Shown here: positions 14,401 to 25,069 of the stretch, one piece after another
Layout of the letters: each line of letters opens with the position of its first letter
Numbering within the stretch: the first letter of the stretch is position 1
Origin: Ampullaceana balthica
Taxonomy: Eukaryota; Mollusca; Gastropoda; Lymnaeidae
Length of the DNA stretch: 64,000 bases
Direction: 5' to 3'
Assembly (NCBI GenBank): GCA_944989445.1
Contig: CALYLW010000018.1
Coordinates: 482,930-546,929 of the forward strand
Program-made: the position numbers and the translations under genes
The notes under the pieces: model-generated
Databases searched by the model: none
What the model saw: the letters and a program-made list of their open reading frames with translations, nothing else
What the model was told of the DNA's origin: nothing

Positions 14401-16061
14401 GATGCTGTTAACAACATGATGCCTAGAAATAAAAATGAGCTGCACATAATAACTATTTGTTAAAACTCATGATTTTGGAATTGATTTACTTCACCTATTC
14501 AAGACAAAAAGATAAATACAAATCAGTAACGATTTAAATAAAGCTTAACAGACTAAACATTTGCTGATATTAAGTGATAAGTGAATATTAAATAACAACA
14601 CATTTCTTGATATTAAAGGTCATTTAAACTTTTTTTTAAATTTTAAGTTTAGCATAATATAATTTTTATATCATTTTTTACTATTATTCACTTACTGTCA
14701 CAATTTAATTACTCTAATTGAAAGCTCACCTGTAGTTTTTTTTTAAGGATAGTGGTGTATCGTGAAGAGTTAGAATTGAAAGACATGGTGATGAGCCTAA
14801 GATCTGTAGTGTTTCAAAATTTCCCAAAGGGTTATCATGAAGATAGAGAGTGTGCAGCTTCCGAAGAACACTCCAAAATGATGAGCCAGGAATAGAAGAA
14901 AGCTGTCAAGATGGAGGTAATGATTACATCAATAAAATTGACATAAGTAAACATTTACTGCACTACCTTTTTTGTTCTAAACTCTTAAAGAATTTGAAAT
15001 TCCTAATTAATATTCTTACTTAATAAAGTGTATTAATGAATACAAATTAATACTTTTTAAAAATAATTTTCAATGATCCTGCTTGCATTAAATAACAAAA
15101 TATCCAGTTATGATTTCATTCCTAAAAAGCGCATTGACTAATATATATTACTAATAAATAAAGTAGAATAACTGTTTTATAAACCATCTGTTCTTACCTG
15201 ATTAGAATGAAGATCTAACTTAATGAGTTGCCTACAATTTGCTAACAAATCAAACTTTGATATAAAATTATTTGCAAGCAAGCATATTGTGAGATTTGAG
15301 CACACTCCAACATCTCCTAATGTTCTTAAGTGTACACCATCAAGACATACAAGTTTAAACTTGGATAAATCTTTTTGCTGTGGGTTCTGATTTTCACAGT
15401 ATGCAACTAATGCTTCTTTGGTTGGGTGGAAGAAATATCTGTATTCAAAAAGAAATATATTCAGAAATATCTTGACGGGTGTTTATTTCAATAAGAACAG
15501 TAGTTAATAAATGGGAAGAAGAAGCAGTACTTCAGAAACAATCACAATGTGAAAGATGGCAGCCAGAACAAAGATAAAATCTTAAAACTATTCTTTAGTC
15601 ATCACCAAGATCTTTTACTTTTAAAAAGGTGGCATAATTCTGTAACTAAATTTCAAAGACATTTGACAATGCCTATGTAACAGTCTGTTTATTTAGCTTT
15701 CTTAACTTTTTATTAGATAATGTTTAATAAAAACAAAAATATAATTAAAATAATAGCTAAAAATAACAAATATAAAAATAACAAATATGTTTGTTGGTTT
15801 ACATTTCATTCAAATTAAAAAAAAGTAATAGCTATGTAATAGTAAGTTATAATTAGAGCACACTTTCTAACATATAACTGATAAATAAAGTTTAAAATTA
15901 GATTTATTTAATAATCATTTAATGTCTCACCCATATTCCTCTGCCTGTTTAATGACTTCAGCCTCCTTCTGTTTATAGAACTTATTTAAAAGATGATGTG
16001 CATCATGCTGCTTGTTATCTGAAAGTTGAGTGAACCTAGCCCAATCTGGTATGCTGACCAT
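5456..16061 (-). CDS. LRRIQ3: LRRIQ3 orthologue (leucine-rich repeats and IQ motif protein 3), 13 exons
   Basis: Exons in transcript order: 16061-15931, 15438-15198, 14902-14730, 14422-14272, 13714-13587, 12526-12358, 11486-11271, 10422-10305, 9603-9503, 8990-8883, 8144-7921, 7108-6949, 5788-5456 (stop TAG). All introns are GT-AG and all phases agree; the total is 2253 nt, 750 aa. Residues about 55-190 form leucine-rich repeats (KLVCLDGVHL, QLIKLDLHSNQ, LHTLYLHDNPL). They are followed by the family hallmark VNSIWTLKALDHHVISDEEI around 185-205. An IQ motif, VQRYLRGYLTRR, lies near 263-274, which predicts calmodulin binding. The C-terminal third (exons 10-13) is rich in Lys, Glu, Arg and Gln, likely coiled coil. 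The vertebrate protein is about 620 aa; this one is longer in the N-terminus and the middle linker. From general knowledge LRRIQ3 is poorly characterised; a ciliary or sperm role is inference. Introns hold a minisatellite, a family V repeat and a hAT MITE. Confidence 0.93.
9919..10272. repeat. 32-bp minisatellite in an LRRIQ3 intron
   Basis: About 11 near-identical units containing GCCAACACCAACCACATACA then ATGTTATTG. Most units differ at one base after ATTGA (C, T or A). It lies between exons 8 and 9 of LRRIQ3, about 30 bases from the exon 8 donor. Confidence 0.95.
11595..11891. repeat. Family V repeat (copy 2, lacking the tRNA-like part)
   Basis: Starts CTAGATACGAACGGCGGCAT and includes the near-palindromic cluster around ATACGCCGCAGAC. 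It continues through AAAGAACGGACACA and ends in CCCTAGCGAGGGTCATTCAT and GGTGAATTATATATATAG. It matches 52468-52895 at both ends but skips the tRNA-like middle. Located in LRRIQ3 intron 6. Confidence 0.6.
12627..12843. mobile_element. Short non-autonomous hAT (MITE) in LRRIQ3 intron 5
   Basis: The termini CAGGGGTGGGCAAAC and GTTTGCCCACCCCTG are perfect inverted repeats. Flanks are TTCTAGGA (12619-12626) and TTCTAAGA (12844-12851), an 8-bp duplication with one mismatch. The interior includes GCGGGCCGCAAAAAAG, typical of this kind of hAT. 217 bp, no coding capacity. Confidence 0.9.
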
Positions 16062-16814
16062 GGTAGATGATTATTCACTTAGCTAAGCTGTTTCCAATAA
16101 AAAAGAGAAAGAGTTTAAAATGGATAACGTGTTTTTGGGCTAAAAATTCTAAACAAGGAAGCAAAATGCATGTAGTTCTAGTTCACAAAAAGGTTACATA
16201 ACTTGAAAAAAAAATCTTTAATCATAATACTGAAATCATAGGATTTATTTTACAAAATATAATTGTATTTAATGTACTAATAAAACACTTTTTCTGGGTA
16301 TTCAAAGTATGTTAGGGTAAAAACTGTCAGTAAAAAAGAAACTTATAATTATGAGTAACCTGATGTCGTTAAAAATTAGAGATTAAACAAATATTCTTTG
16401 AAGTGAAACAAAACTGAATAATTCATCTTTTTTTTTCCAACACAAATGCAAATGCTTTTAGTATAAATTGAACTAAAACTCTGTCATTTTTAGAGAATAA
16501 ATGAAAGTGTCAAGGCTCCTGCAGTTTATTATTAATAATAATAAATATTGCGTACATTTGTCATTTACTGTAGCCTGTAGCCATCTTAAAATATAAATTG
16601 CATAATTTAATTTTAATATTTTAAATTACAATTAGAACATAGTTATAAATAAATAAATAAATATATGTATATTCACACTTACAAATTGGTAAAAAATAAT
16701 TTTAAAAATATATATATACAGAATTAACTATATACATGTATATAAAATATATTAAAAATAAATAATTTTTTAGAAGAAAAAAAAATTGTTACTAGCAATC
16801 TAACAATCTATGTT
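16062..16814. other. Upstream region of LRRIQ3, AT-rich
   Basis: This should contain the LRRIQ3 5' UTR and promoter, but I can point to no specific element. Simple TA-rich runs occur at 16650-16760. No gene is visible. Confidence 0.4.
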
Positions 16815-17301
16815 TAAAGATACAAAAAATCCAAGATATGAAAGACCAATTTAAAGAATTTTTTGTTCCAAGATACAAAAAAAGTCAAAGATACGAAAAA
16901 CGTGCAGATGACAACACTGGAAATCATGTGACATCATTCGACGTGCCACCGACAGTTATGTTTTCTTACTGTGTAGTTGGTTTGGTGTTCGTATCCTAAA
17001 TTCATGAATATTTTTGTGAAAATTTTTGTAAAAGCATATTTTTATGGCCGTGGCCTCAAAGAAATTATTAGCTGTTGGGGAAGCACAGAAAAAGAGGATG
17101 CACTTGATTGAGAAAAAGCTGGAAGATGTTGATGGAAGTCAGATGAAGAAATTAAAAAATTTAAAGAGCAAATAAAAAATTTACATAAGTTTAAGTGTTA
17201 TTTTATGTATGTTTAGTGTAGAGTTGTACTAAATGTTAGTGTTTATTTAGAATTAATTCATGTAGAGTTTGTACATAACATATTATTTTAAGTAAGTGAA
17301 G

Positions 17302-17476
17302 CACTGGCATAGCTAGGGGTTAGGGGGCTTGGCCTCTTTGGGGGCCCCTGCATTTTGACCGGTGGCATAATATTTAGTGTAAAAAAAATTTCGGACGCTC
17401 TTTTGGGGGCCCCCCTCAAGTGGGACCTGGGGGGACTTTTGAATTTGGCCCCCCCCCTTCCCTAGCTACCCCACTG
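17302..17476. mobile_element. hAT MITE with GGCATAGCTAGGGG terminus
   Basis: The left end is CACTGGCATAGCTAGGGG; the right end in reverse is CAGTGGGGTAGCTAGGGAAG. A perfect 8-bp duplication AAGTGAAG flanks it (17294-17301 and 17477-17484). The interior is rich in GGGGGCCCC. A relative lies at 19570-19722. Confidence 0.88.
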
Positions 17477-17678
17477 AAGTGAAGTGCTTAGTACGTGATA
17501 CTGCCATGTTTTCTGCCATCCATTCTCCTCCCCTACCACCTTCTGTGATTCTTCGCCACATCAGCTCACTCGAAATGTAAAGGTTCAGATTTGTATACAT
17601 ATTATTTTTCATTTATTTTATTCTGCTTTCATTGCTTTATTATTATTTATTTGATTTATAATTATGTGTACTGTTAAG

Positions 17679-18080
17679 ACCTCCAAAGAAGAATAAATGC
17701 GCTAGCGATGAGATGTTTCAGAAAGATATTGAACATCTCCTACATAGCACACATCACAAATGAAGCGGTCCGCAGCAAAATAAGTACTGTCATTGGCCCC
17801 TACGAGGACCTACTCACATCAATTAAGAAGAGGAAATTACGATGGTACGGACACGTGACAAGAACTGGAGGTCTCGCAAAAACCATATTACAAGGCACAG
17901 TCCAGGGAGGAAGGAAAAGAGGCAGACAAAAGAAGAGATGGGAGGACAATATCAAAGAGTGGACCGGCCTGTCATTCAGCGACTCTCAAAGGGCAGCACA
18001 GGACCGTGACAAATGGCATGTGTTAGTGTGCAGTTCACGATGGTGACCCAACAATGGGTTAAGGGATAGTTCAAGTTCAA
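17679..18080 (+). mobile_element. 5'-truncated LINE, 3' end only
   Basis: An open frame at 17708-18046 encodes the C-terminal part of a LINE ORF2, with KRKLRWYGHVTR and GRKRGRQKKRWEDNIKEWTG, characteristic of many animal non-LTR retrotransposons. It ends in a TTCAAG-type tail. An 11-bp target-site duplication, GTACTGTTAAG, flanks it (17668-17678 and 18081-18091), confirming insertion of a truncated copy into the Tigger-like element. Confidence 0.88.
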
Positions 18081-18278
18081 GTACTGTTAAGGATTGAAAA
18101 ACTTGGTTTTTCTATTGTTTTTCTTGATATTTAGCGCTGTTTTTTGTGTGGCTTGACATGGATTAGATGATTAGGTATTTTACATGCAAAACTTAGTTTA
18201 AGAAACAAAAAATCCAAGATACTAAAGTCACCCCTGAACGGATTAATTTCGTATCTCAAATCTCAAGGTACCACTGTA

Positions 18279-19082
18279 CTAATAAGACTAATAGTAATAT
18301 TATATAGTAGTATACTGTAGACTGTCACTGTATACTATCAGTAAAATTAATAATTATATTACTTTGATTGTGACTATTAGTAATTAGTAGTATACTAGTA
18401 TTAGTATAAACTAGAATACACTTCACTAAACTAAACTTAATTTATAATAAATATAACTAGTTTATATAATTAATTATATAAGTTTAGATTGAAGTTTGCT
18501 AAAAGTGTTGATGTTTAAAGAAATAGTAACCCTATGTCTATAGCACAATAATAAATACTAATTTAAATTTAAGTTTACAGTTTGAAACTCTTACATCAGT
18601 AATAATTAGTAAAAATTTATAAAATTATTTAAATTTTAATGAATGATACATTTTCATTTAACACCTAATTATAATAAAAAATAAAGTAGATTATGAAAAT
18701 AAATAAATACAAGTAAAATTTAATACCCGTATCAAAACTCATGACATAAATGAAGCTAATACCTTTGTTTATACACTCAAAATCCATAATTCATTGTATT
18801 GTACAGTGCATTAAAGATAAAAAGTTGCCATTTATAAACATCCCCATAGCGACAAAATGAGGCTACTCGTTTTGCTTAAAGAAATACTGCTTCTGTCCAC
18901 CAGCGTTATCTCCCCTGTTTTAAAAAAAAACAAATAAATTTTTAAAAAAAATAAATAAATATTTTATTAAAATTATTATAAATTTTAAAGAAAATTGGCG
19001 ACGTTGATTATTCTAGCTAATAGCAACCAAGAGTGAGTCAGATACTTTTTTGTTGAAAATCCACTTTACGTTTAAGTAAATT
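18279..19082. other. AT-rich spacer with low-complexity sequence
   Basis: Dominated by TAGTAATATTA-like cryptic simple sequence; similar low-complexity DNA occurs at 56320-56650. I see no gene. Confidence 0.4.
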
Positions 19083-19290
19083 AATCTTATCTTATCTATT
19101 ATCTGTTTACAGACGCTCCTTCTATATAGAAGATTATTGCGTCCTACGCCGCACGCCCTACGCTTATCTTTGGTTTGTGCTTAGTCCTGCATTTTTATTA
19201 GAGATTTAAATGTTGATAAAGTGTTGGTTTTCCTGGATTCTTCAGGCAACCCATTCCACGCCCGAATTCCGGAAGGGAAGAATGAAAATA
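19083..19290 (-). mobile_element. LINE 3' end, family T (truncated)
   Basis: On the - strand it encodes the terminal peptide GLPEESRKTNTLSTFKSLI then KMQD. This is followed by an untranslated tail with GAAGGAGCGTCTGTAAACAG and GATAA repeats. It matches the ends of the LINE copies at 54425-54795 and 59698-62597. Family V sequence follows immediately. Confidence 0.75.
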
Positions 19291-19293
19291 AAA

Positions 19294-20165
19294 TACTAAA
19301 TACGACCCGCGGCGTAGCATACGCCCTAGACTTGCTCAAAGATAGTGCAAAGAAAAGCGGGAAAGAACGGACACAAACTACAGCACCAAGAAATCAGAAA
19401 AGTCGGAATGATATAGAACAAATGGTGAATTCTTATGCGGAATCCGATCGTTAATTGGAGTGTGTTTTGAAATGCGGTTGTGGCGGGAAGTATTTCGGAC
19501 ATTGCGATGATTTCTGCCTCGCCACCATATACTCCTGAAGTATTAATGTACTGAACGTCAGCAGCTAAGGATTTGGGGGCCCGGGGGTGGGGGGGTGGGG
19601 GCTGTGGCGTAATGTTTAGTGTAAATAAATTCGGACACTCCTTTGGGGGCCCCCCTCAAGAAGGGGTCAGGGGACTTTCGAATTTTGGCCCCCTCCCCTC
19701 AACTAGATACGCCACAGCTGAAAGTATTGTTGAGGAGAGTGTATAACTACTTTTCTATCACTTAGAACAACGGAGAGCAAGTCGCCGAAGTTATCCCAAT
19801 GTTGAGAAATAAAGTTTACAGCAATGTTGAGAAGTCATGTTCGCTAAAGAAAGGGGGAAAAGAACGGGCACAAACAAAAACATTTTTACAAATTTAAAAA
19901 ACAAATAAAAATGTTTCAGCTGAGGCTTGAACTCAGGACCTTCCGCTTGTAAGGCTGATGTAATAACCACTACACTAGGAAATGCATGTTATACTGTGAA
20001 GGAACAACCAAATTGAACTCAAGAAGCATTGTTGGTCTGGAGTCATATCCCCCTTCCACCACCTGCGCTTGCCAACCATAAACTGTCATTGGTCGACCAC
20101 AGCGAGGGTCATTCGTCATGCTTATTTGCACACTACTTGTTCTTGTGAATTATATATACATATAG
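19294..20165. repeat. Family V repeat (copy 3) with internal insertions
   Basis: Begins like copy 4 (TACGACCCGCGGCGTAGCAT) and ends with GCGAGGGTCATTCGTCATGC and a TATATA-rich tail. The tRNA-like part is on the - strand at about 19920-19990 (in reverse GTGGTTATTACATCAGCC and TGAGTTCAAGCCTCAG). It is enlarged by unrelated sequence, including the hAT MITE relative at 19570-19722. Confidence 0.55.
19570..19722. mobile_element. hAT MITE relative of 17302-17476 (degraded)
   Basis: Shares TTCGGACACTCCTTTGGGGG, a central GGGGGCCCCCCTCAAG and a terminal CTAGATACGCCACAGCTG with the 17302-17476 element. The left terminus is not clean and no duplication was identified. Confidence 0.5.
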
Positions 20166-20271
20166 ATTATATATATAGATAGATGCTTTTACATTTGGTG
20201 CTTGGTTGTTTAAACTGATCATTAATTTTACATTGTTGTCAATTTTATATTATATCCCAATAGGTTGGAAA

Positions 20272-20350
20272 ACGGCCTAGGGGTTTCCAAAGTCTGGCCC
20301 GCGGGCAAAATATGGCCCTATTTAATATTTAAACTGGCCCTCGATCTATT
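20272..20350. mobile_element. hAT end fragment
   Basis: GGGGTTTCCAAAGTCTGGCC and CCGCGGGCAAAATATGGCCC resemble one terminus of the hAT elements that begin CAGGGGTCTCCAAAC. No second end was found. Confidence 0.4.
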
Positions 20351-20467
20351 TAAATAATTAATTGATAACAAAAAATAATTGACGTTTTAATGCTACCAAA
20401 TTAGATATTGATTTCAATTATCCGATGAAGTTATCGGCATCCTTCCGTCTCGCAAGATGATGGTGCA

Positions 20468-22457
20468 TCACAATTGGTTCGGGTCGCATTTCCTCGTGTG
20501 GCTGTGCAGTCCTATCCTTGAGTGACAGTCTTTACCATATCTTTTTCACACGAGTTCTGTGCTTCCAAATGTTTTGGCCTTTCTCCTAGCTCTTCTGTCT
20601 GTAGCCTCCTCCATCCTTCGCTCCTCGGCTACTCTGACGCCCTCTTTTACAACTGAGCGCAAAGTAGATCGGTCTTCTGCCTTACACTCCCAGTCGCTTG
20701 TGCGTATTCTGGCTGCTTTCATGTCCCTTTGGTAGACATCTTTAAATCTCAGATATGGGCGACCTGTCTTCCTTTTTCCCGATGCGAGTTCTCCATATAG
20801 GAGGTCCTTGGGGATGCGGCCAGGGCTCATTCTTTTTACATGTCCTAGCCATCTCAGGCGTCTTTCACTAAGGATTGAGAACATGCTTTGGGTATTGGCA
20901 CGCGTAAGGACCTCACTATTTGGCATTTGTCCTGCTATTTAATGCCAAGGATGCAACGTAGACACCTCAAGTGGAAGCTATTAAGCTTGCGCTCATGGGA
21001 TGTATAAGTGGTCCATGTCTCGCTCCAGTATAGCAGCGTACTGATGACGCAGGCTCGATAGGCACACAGTTTGGTTTTCTCTGTTAGCTTGGTGTTTTGC
21101 CAGACCCATTTATTTAGTTTAGCCATTGTGGTAATTGCCTTTCCAAATCTACTGTTTATTTCTTCCTCAATGGACAGTGTATTGGAGACTTTGGACCCCA
21201 AGTAGTTGAAGCTGTCCACAACCTACAAGTTTTCATTGTCGATATTGATGGTAGGAGGAGGTTGTGTGTCTTGGGCCATGATGTTTGTCTTTTTCAAGCT
21301 GATTTGCAGACCAAATTCTTTACAGGCGTTGGAGAAGTTTGACACGAGTTGTTGCAAACCAGTTTCTGTGTGTGCTGTCAGTGCCGCACCATCCGCAAAG
21401 ATTAGCTCGCGAAATAGGACATCTGTCGTTTTGGTTTTGACTCGTAGGCGGGCAGTGTTGAAAAGTCCTCCATCAGCTCTTGTGTGTAACCAGATTCCAT
21501 CACTGCTATCCTTGAATGCGTATCGAAGCAGTACAGAGAAGAATATTGCGAACAGTGTTGGTGCAAGTACACAACCTTGTTTAACTACGCTGCTGACTGG
21601 AAAGGCTTCTGATGAAGCTCCATCGAACTGCACTGTGCCCTGCATATTTTCATGGAACTGTCTGATTATGGCGAGTAGGTGTGGGGACAGCCGGTTTTTT
21701 CCAGGAATTGGAATAGCCCGTTGCGACGACTAAATCAAAGGCTTTCGTAAGATCTACAAAGGCAATGTATAGTGGCATCTGTTGCTCTCTGCATTTTTCC
21801 TGGAGCTGCCGTATGGAGAACATCATGTCTATGGTAGACCAACCAGCCCGGAAACCGCACTGAGAATCTAGATACACTCGGGAGGCTAAACTCTGTAATC
21901 GTGTTAGTATGACACGGGCAAAGGCCTTATCTACAATACTAAGGAGAGAGATGGCGCGATATTTATTGTATTCACTTCTATCGCCCTTGTTCTTATATAG
22001 TGTCACTATATTTGCATCCTTTACCGTCCTGTGGGATGTAGCACTGTTCCCAGCAGAGAGACAGAAGCTCGTGCAAGGGCTGGAGTAAAGCTGTATTGCC
22101 ACTCTTTATAGCTTCTGGTGGTATGCCATAATTCCCAGGGGCTTTTCCACAAGCTAGGCAGTCAATTGCTTTGTTCAGCTCTTCCTGTGTGGGCACGAAA
22201 TCAAGTTCTTCCAGGGGCGGAATAGATGGGATGTCATCTAGAGCGGTGCTGGAGACTGTGGTAACTGTTGCATACTGTTCCAGATAATGCTCAACCCACC
22301 GTTTTAGCTGCAATGCCTTGTCTTGGATAATTTCTCCACTTTTGGACTTTAGGGGACACCTTTGGACGTCAAAGGTTGGCAAAAAATTGACAAAATACTG
22401 ATATTTTTCGTTTTTTGGATTTCCCACAAGTTTTGGGGAAAGTTTTTGGCCCGGCAC
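20468..22457 (-). pseudogene. Decayed LINE ORF2: reverse transcriptase with C-terminal zinc finger
   Basis: Several overlapping open segments together cover an ORF2 protein. The order is: linker and RT palm start (22457-21993: TQEELNKAIDCLACGKAPG); RT fingers (22102-21650: YRAISLLSIVDKAFARVIL, CGFRAGWSTIDMMFSIRQLQ, LTKAFDLV); RT palm (21645-21223: IFADGAALTAHTE); post-RT (21219-20935: FNYLGSKVSN, LHLRCLRCILGIK-like); and C-terminus (20926-20546: RRLRWLGHVKRM, KTGRPYLRFKDV). The catalytic pair normally FADD reads FADG here: Gly codon 21388-21390. A TGA at 20546-20548 falls where the first zinc-binding Cys is expected. The frame then resumes to 20468 with KDCHSRIGLHSHTRKC. The endonuclease is absent. 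Clade is uncertain (RTE- or Nimb-like types have similar features). Confidence 0.88.
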
Positions 22458-23332
22458 ATCATTGGGACCTCCTTAACATATTTGAAAAGACCCGAACCCT
22501 CTATCTGGTATGGTTCAGGAGTAGTTGCTTGTGCAAGCTCGAACAGACATCCACACAGACATACTTTTCAAATATATAAACGCAATTTGTCCCATGGGGA
22601 AATTGCGCTATAAATGTTGTTACAGAGTGTGTTCACGTTTTATAAATGTGTTCTTTTATTTTGCCCAATCGAATTCTTTGATACGCCGGGTTTGTTGGCT
22701 AATGCACATATTAGTAATATAAGATATATTTTTAAACGTTATATAAACCAGATTAATGAATGGATCTAGACTAGACACAGTGCACTTGTTGATACATATA
22801 GAAACACTTCATGGAATTGAAACCACAATAACTCGTCCTTCAGGGACTAAATTTATGTTAAATTTTCTTTTTTGTCACCTCTGTATTGCTGAGTTACGCC
22901 GATTGGTTTCCACTTGTAAAACGAGACATTCAAATTCTTTCTATTATAGGAAAGATACGGGGGGGGGTGGAGTTGGAGTTATAAAATATTTGCTGTTTGA
23001 GGCCTGATGCCACTAAAAAACTTTTGCTTTCTTATTTGGACTTTATAAATATAACCTTACATTTTATATATTGAATAATATTGCCATAGTGTGATCAGTG
23101 GCGTCTTAACTTATACCACGGTTGAACCTTTGTCAATAAAATTTAATTAGAAAGACAAATTGCATAAACATGTTAATTTACATCACATCTTTAAATTAGG
23201 TCTCTCGAATTGAAATTCTTCAAAACACTTGTACTTTTCAAGAAAAATACATAGTTAAAAACTTTTTATTTGAAAAAAGTATAAGTTACTACATGTAGAC
23301 ATTTCAAAACATGGTTGTGACACATCAACAAG
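22458..23332. other. Spacer after the decayed LINE
   Basis: Contains a short G run at 22962 and AT-rich DNA. No gene seen. Confidence 0.35.
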
Positions 23333-23487
23333 AGGACGGCATCTAAATGACGTAATTAAAATAAAAAAATCCATTATGATTATTACAAGGCATAAGTTAA
23401 GGTTTCAGTTAATATAAATAATTTTTTTTTCAATTACATTTCACTCCGATTTTTTTATGTGAATTACATCAATTAGATGCCGTCCTC
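23333..23487. mobile_element. Small MITE with about 40-bp inverted repeats
   Basis: The left arm AGGACGGCATCTAAATGACG continues into TAATTAAAATAAAAAAATC. The right arm in reverse is AGGACGGCATCTAATTGATG continuing into TAATTCACATAAAAAAATC. The arms face each other across a roughly 75-base centre. I could not define a target duplication. Confidence 0.7.
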
Positions 23488-23943
23488 CTGTAAGAAATCA
23501 TGTAAAAACACCATTTTTGAAGTGGCCTGTATGAATGTATTAATATATGTTTCAATGATCTTAGATGAACTTTATAACATTTAAAAATGTAGACCGCTTG
23601 TTCTTCCGAGAAATTTCAGGTAACTATAAAAATTAAAAATAATAATGAAATGATGAGATAATAAAAAAAATAAAAGAATTAATCTAAATTTTAACTATGG
23701 TGGGATCTATCATTTAGGGGTAAATATAGCCTACTCGAATTTGTTTAAATCGATTTATTTTTAGCATTTAAAAAAAAATTAAGGTTAAGGCTACACTGGA
23801 AACAAATAAATAACATTTCCCTCTTAAGCTACCAGTTTCAATAATAATAATAATAATAATACTTATCCAATCAAATGTCAAGAATTTGACAATTCTTTAA
23901 ATCAATTCAATCAAACTACAAATAACAACTGGATAAACAAAAA

Positions 23944-24440
23944 TTACAACCAGGAAAGGATTGGAAAAAAACTGCGATCACAACTGTTTAACTTTTTCAG
24001 AAATTCAAATATAAAATTTTCATATATACTCTTTTCAAATTCAACCTTATCAAAAGACTCATAGAAGCAGCCCAGACTACATGCCGTGTTCATCAACTCA
24101 TACAGTAAACCAGATCGAGCAAGAGCTCCATAAGCAGCCTTACAAACACAGGTGCTTCTATTGGTTACTTTGGTGATGTTGTAATACTCTAATACTTTTC
24201 TCATTCGATTCCCTAAATCAAATGAATTCACACGGATATTTGAGGTACTTAATTAAGCATTGACCACATTCAATCGATCTCCCAGGTGATAGCGTAACAT
24301 ATAGGTGATCAAAGACAGCTGACAAATTTGAGCGACAGCATCTTTGATTGACGCATGGTGAACATCATACACCAGAAATCTGGCCACATAAAGACGTGTA
24401 TCAAGACGTTCGCCAATCGCTATCAAGGGAGGCCATTATT
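23944..24440 (-). pseudogene. Unidentified broken coding stretch
   Basis: One - strand frame is coding-like over about 150 codons. It runs from WPPLIAIGERLDTRLYVARF through VYDVHHASIKDAVAQICQ and HLGDRLNVVNA, hits a TAA near 24255, then continues in the same frame with NSFDLGNRMRKVLEYYN, CVCKAAYGALARSGLLYELM and CSLGCFYESFDKVEFEK. The region just upstream reads as ATG GCC TCC CTT in a different frame, which suggests a frameshift as well. The second part (24231-23944) is open for 95 codons. I do not recognise the family. It could be a degraded gene, a degraded transposon protein, or two exons with an overlooked intron. Confidence 0.45.
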
Positions 24441-24639
24441 CGTCCTAAATATCAGAAATTACATAAATTTTTATCCACACTGATCGCTATACTACCATTG
24501 ATAATTAATTGCACAGAAAGCATCAGTAAATGACCTTTCATCAGACAGAAAACAGAATCCAAAACTGGAAAAAAAGCAATAGTATATCATCATCATAGAA
24601 ACCATTCTTTACTTCAGACATAGATCAATGTCTGCACTA

Positions 24640-24945
24640 AAATGATTCTATCTTATCTTATCTTATCTATACAGACGCTCCTTCTATGCAGAAGATAGTT
24701 GCGTCCACAGACCATGACAGATGATCTGTTGGCAAGTGATGCAGCAATCACAGGCCACGGCTTTGAGGGTTCCACGCATTACCCAGCCGCCTAACTACAT
24801 GTAGTGTTAGGTACCCATTCGGAGCGGGGTGACTCAGGGACGCCCTAGGCCCCGGGAACAAACCCTTGCCTTCACACGGATTCGAACCCGTGACCATCGG
24901 TACGACAGTCCAGTGCGCTGCCACTCGACCACCGCGTCTTAACTT
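24640..24945 (-). mobile_element. tRNA-derived SINE, family S (copy 1, best preserved)
   Basis: Read on the - strand, the head has a tRNA-like A box (TGGTCGAGTGGCAGCG) and a perfect B box (GGTTCGAATCC), so it could recruit RNA polymerase III. A GC-rich body follows (CCCCGGGAACAAACCC region), then a 3' end that reads CTTCTGCATAGAAGGAGCGT followed by GATAA repeats. That tail is nearly identical to the 3' end of the family T LINEs in this window. Relatives lie at 26165-26455 and 55620-55925. Confidence 0.85.
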
Positions 24946-25069
24946 CATGATTGGTTTAATTATTTTTATCAAATGGTAAATTCTTGACAAATTAAGAATG
25001 TGTAAAGTCCATTTAATGTGAAAGTCACCAATCATAAAAATGAGTGAACAAACCCACAAATTCATTTAA

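Larger units (their letters stand above)
16815..18278 (+). mobile_element. Tigger/pogo-like DNA transposon remnant
   Basis: The right end, read in reverse, is TACAGTGGTACCTTGAGATT followed by TGAGATACGAAATTAATCCG. This closely resembles Tigger-type terminal repeats and includes the TA target. The left side has internal matches (CAAGATACAAAAAA, AAGATACGAAAA) but no clean terminus. A short frame at 17044-17175 (MAVASKKLLAVGEAQKKR...) could be a remnant of the transposase N-terminus. Two later insertions lie inside: a hAT MITE (17302-17476) and a LINE 3' end (17679-18080). Confidence 0.65.

Noticed and set aside
21206..21733. 175-codon + strand open frame
   Set aside because: It lies antisense to the LINE reverse transcriptase, which has clear motifs on the - strand.
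24878..24945. Possible tRNA gene on the - strand
   Set aside because: The boxes are those of a SINE head; the body and tail are shared with two other copies, and the cloverleaf is not complete.
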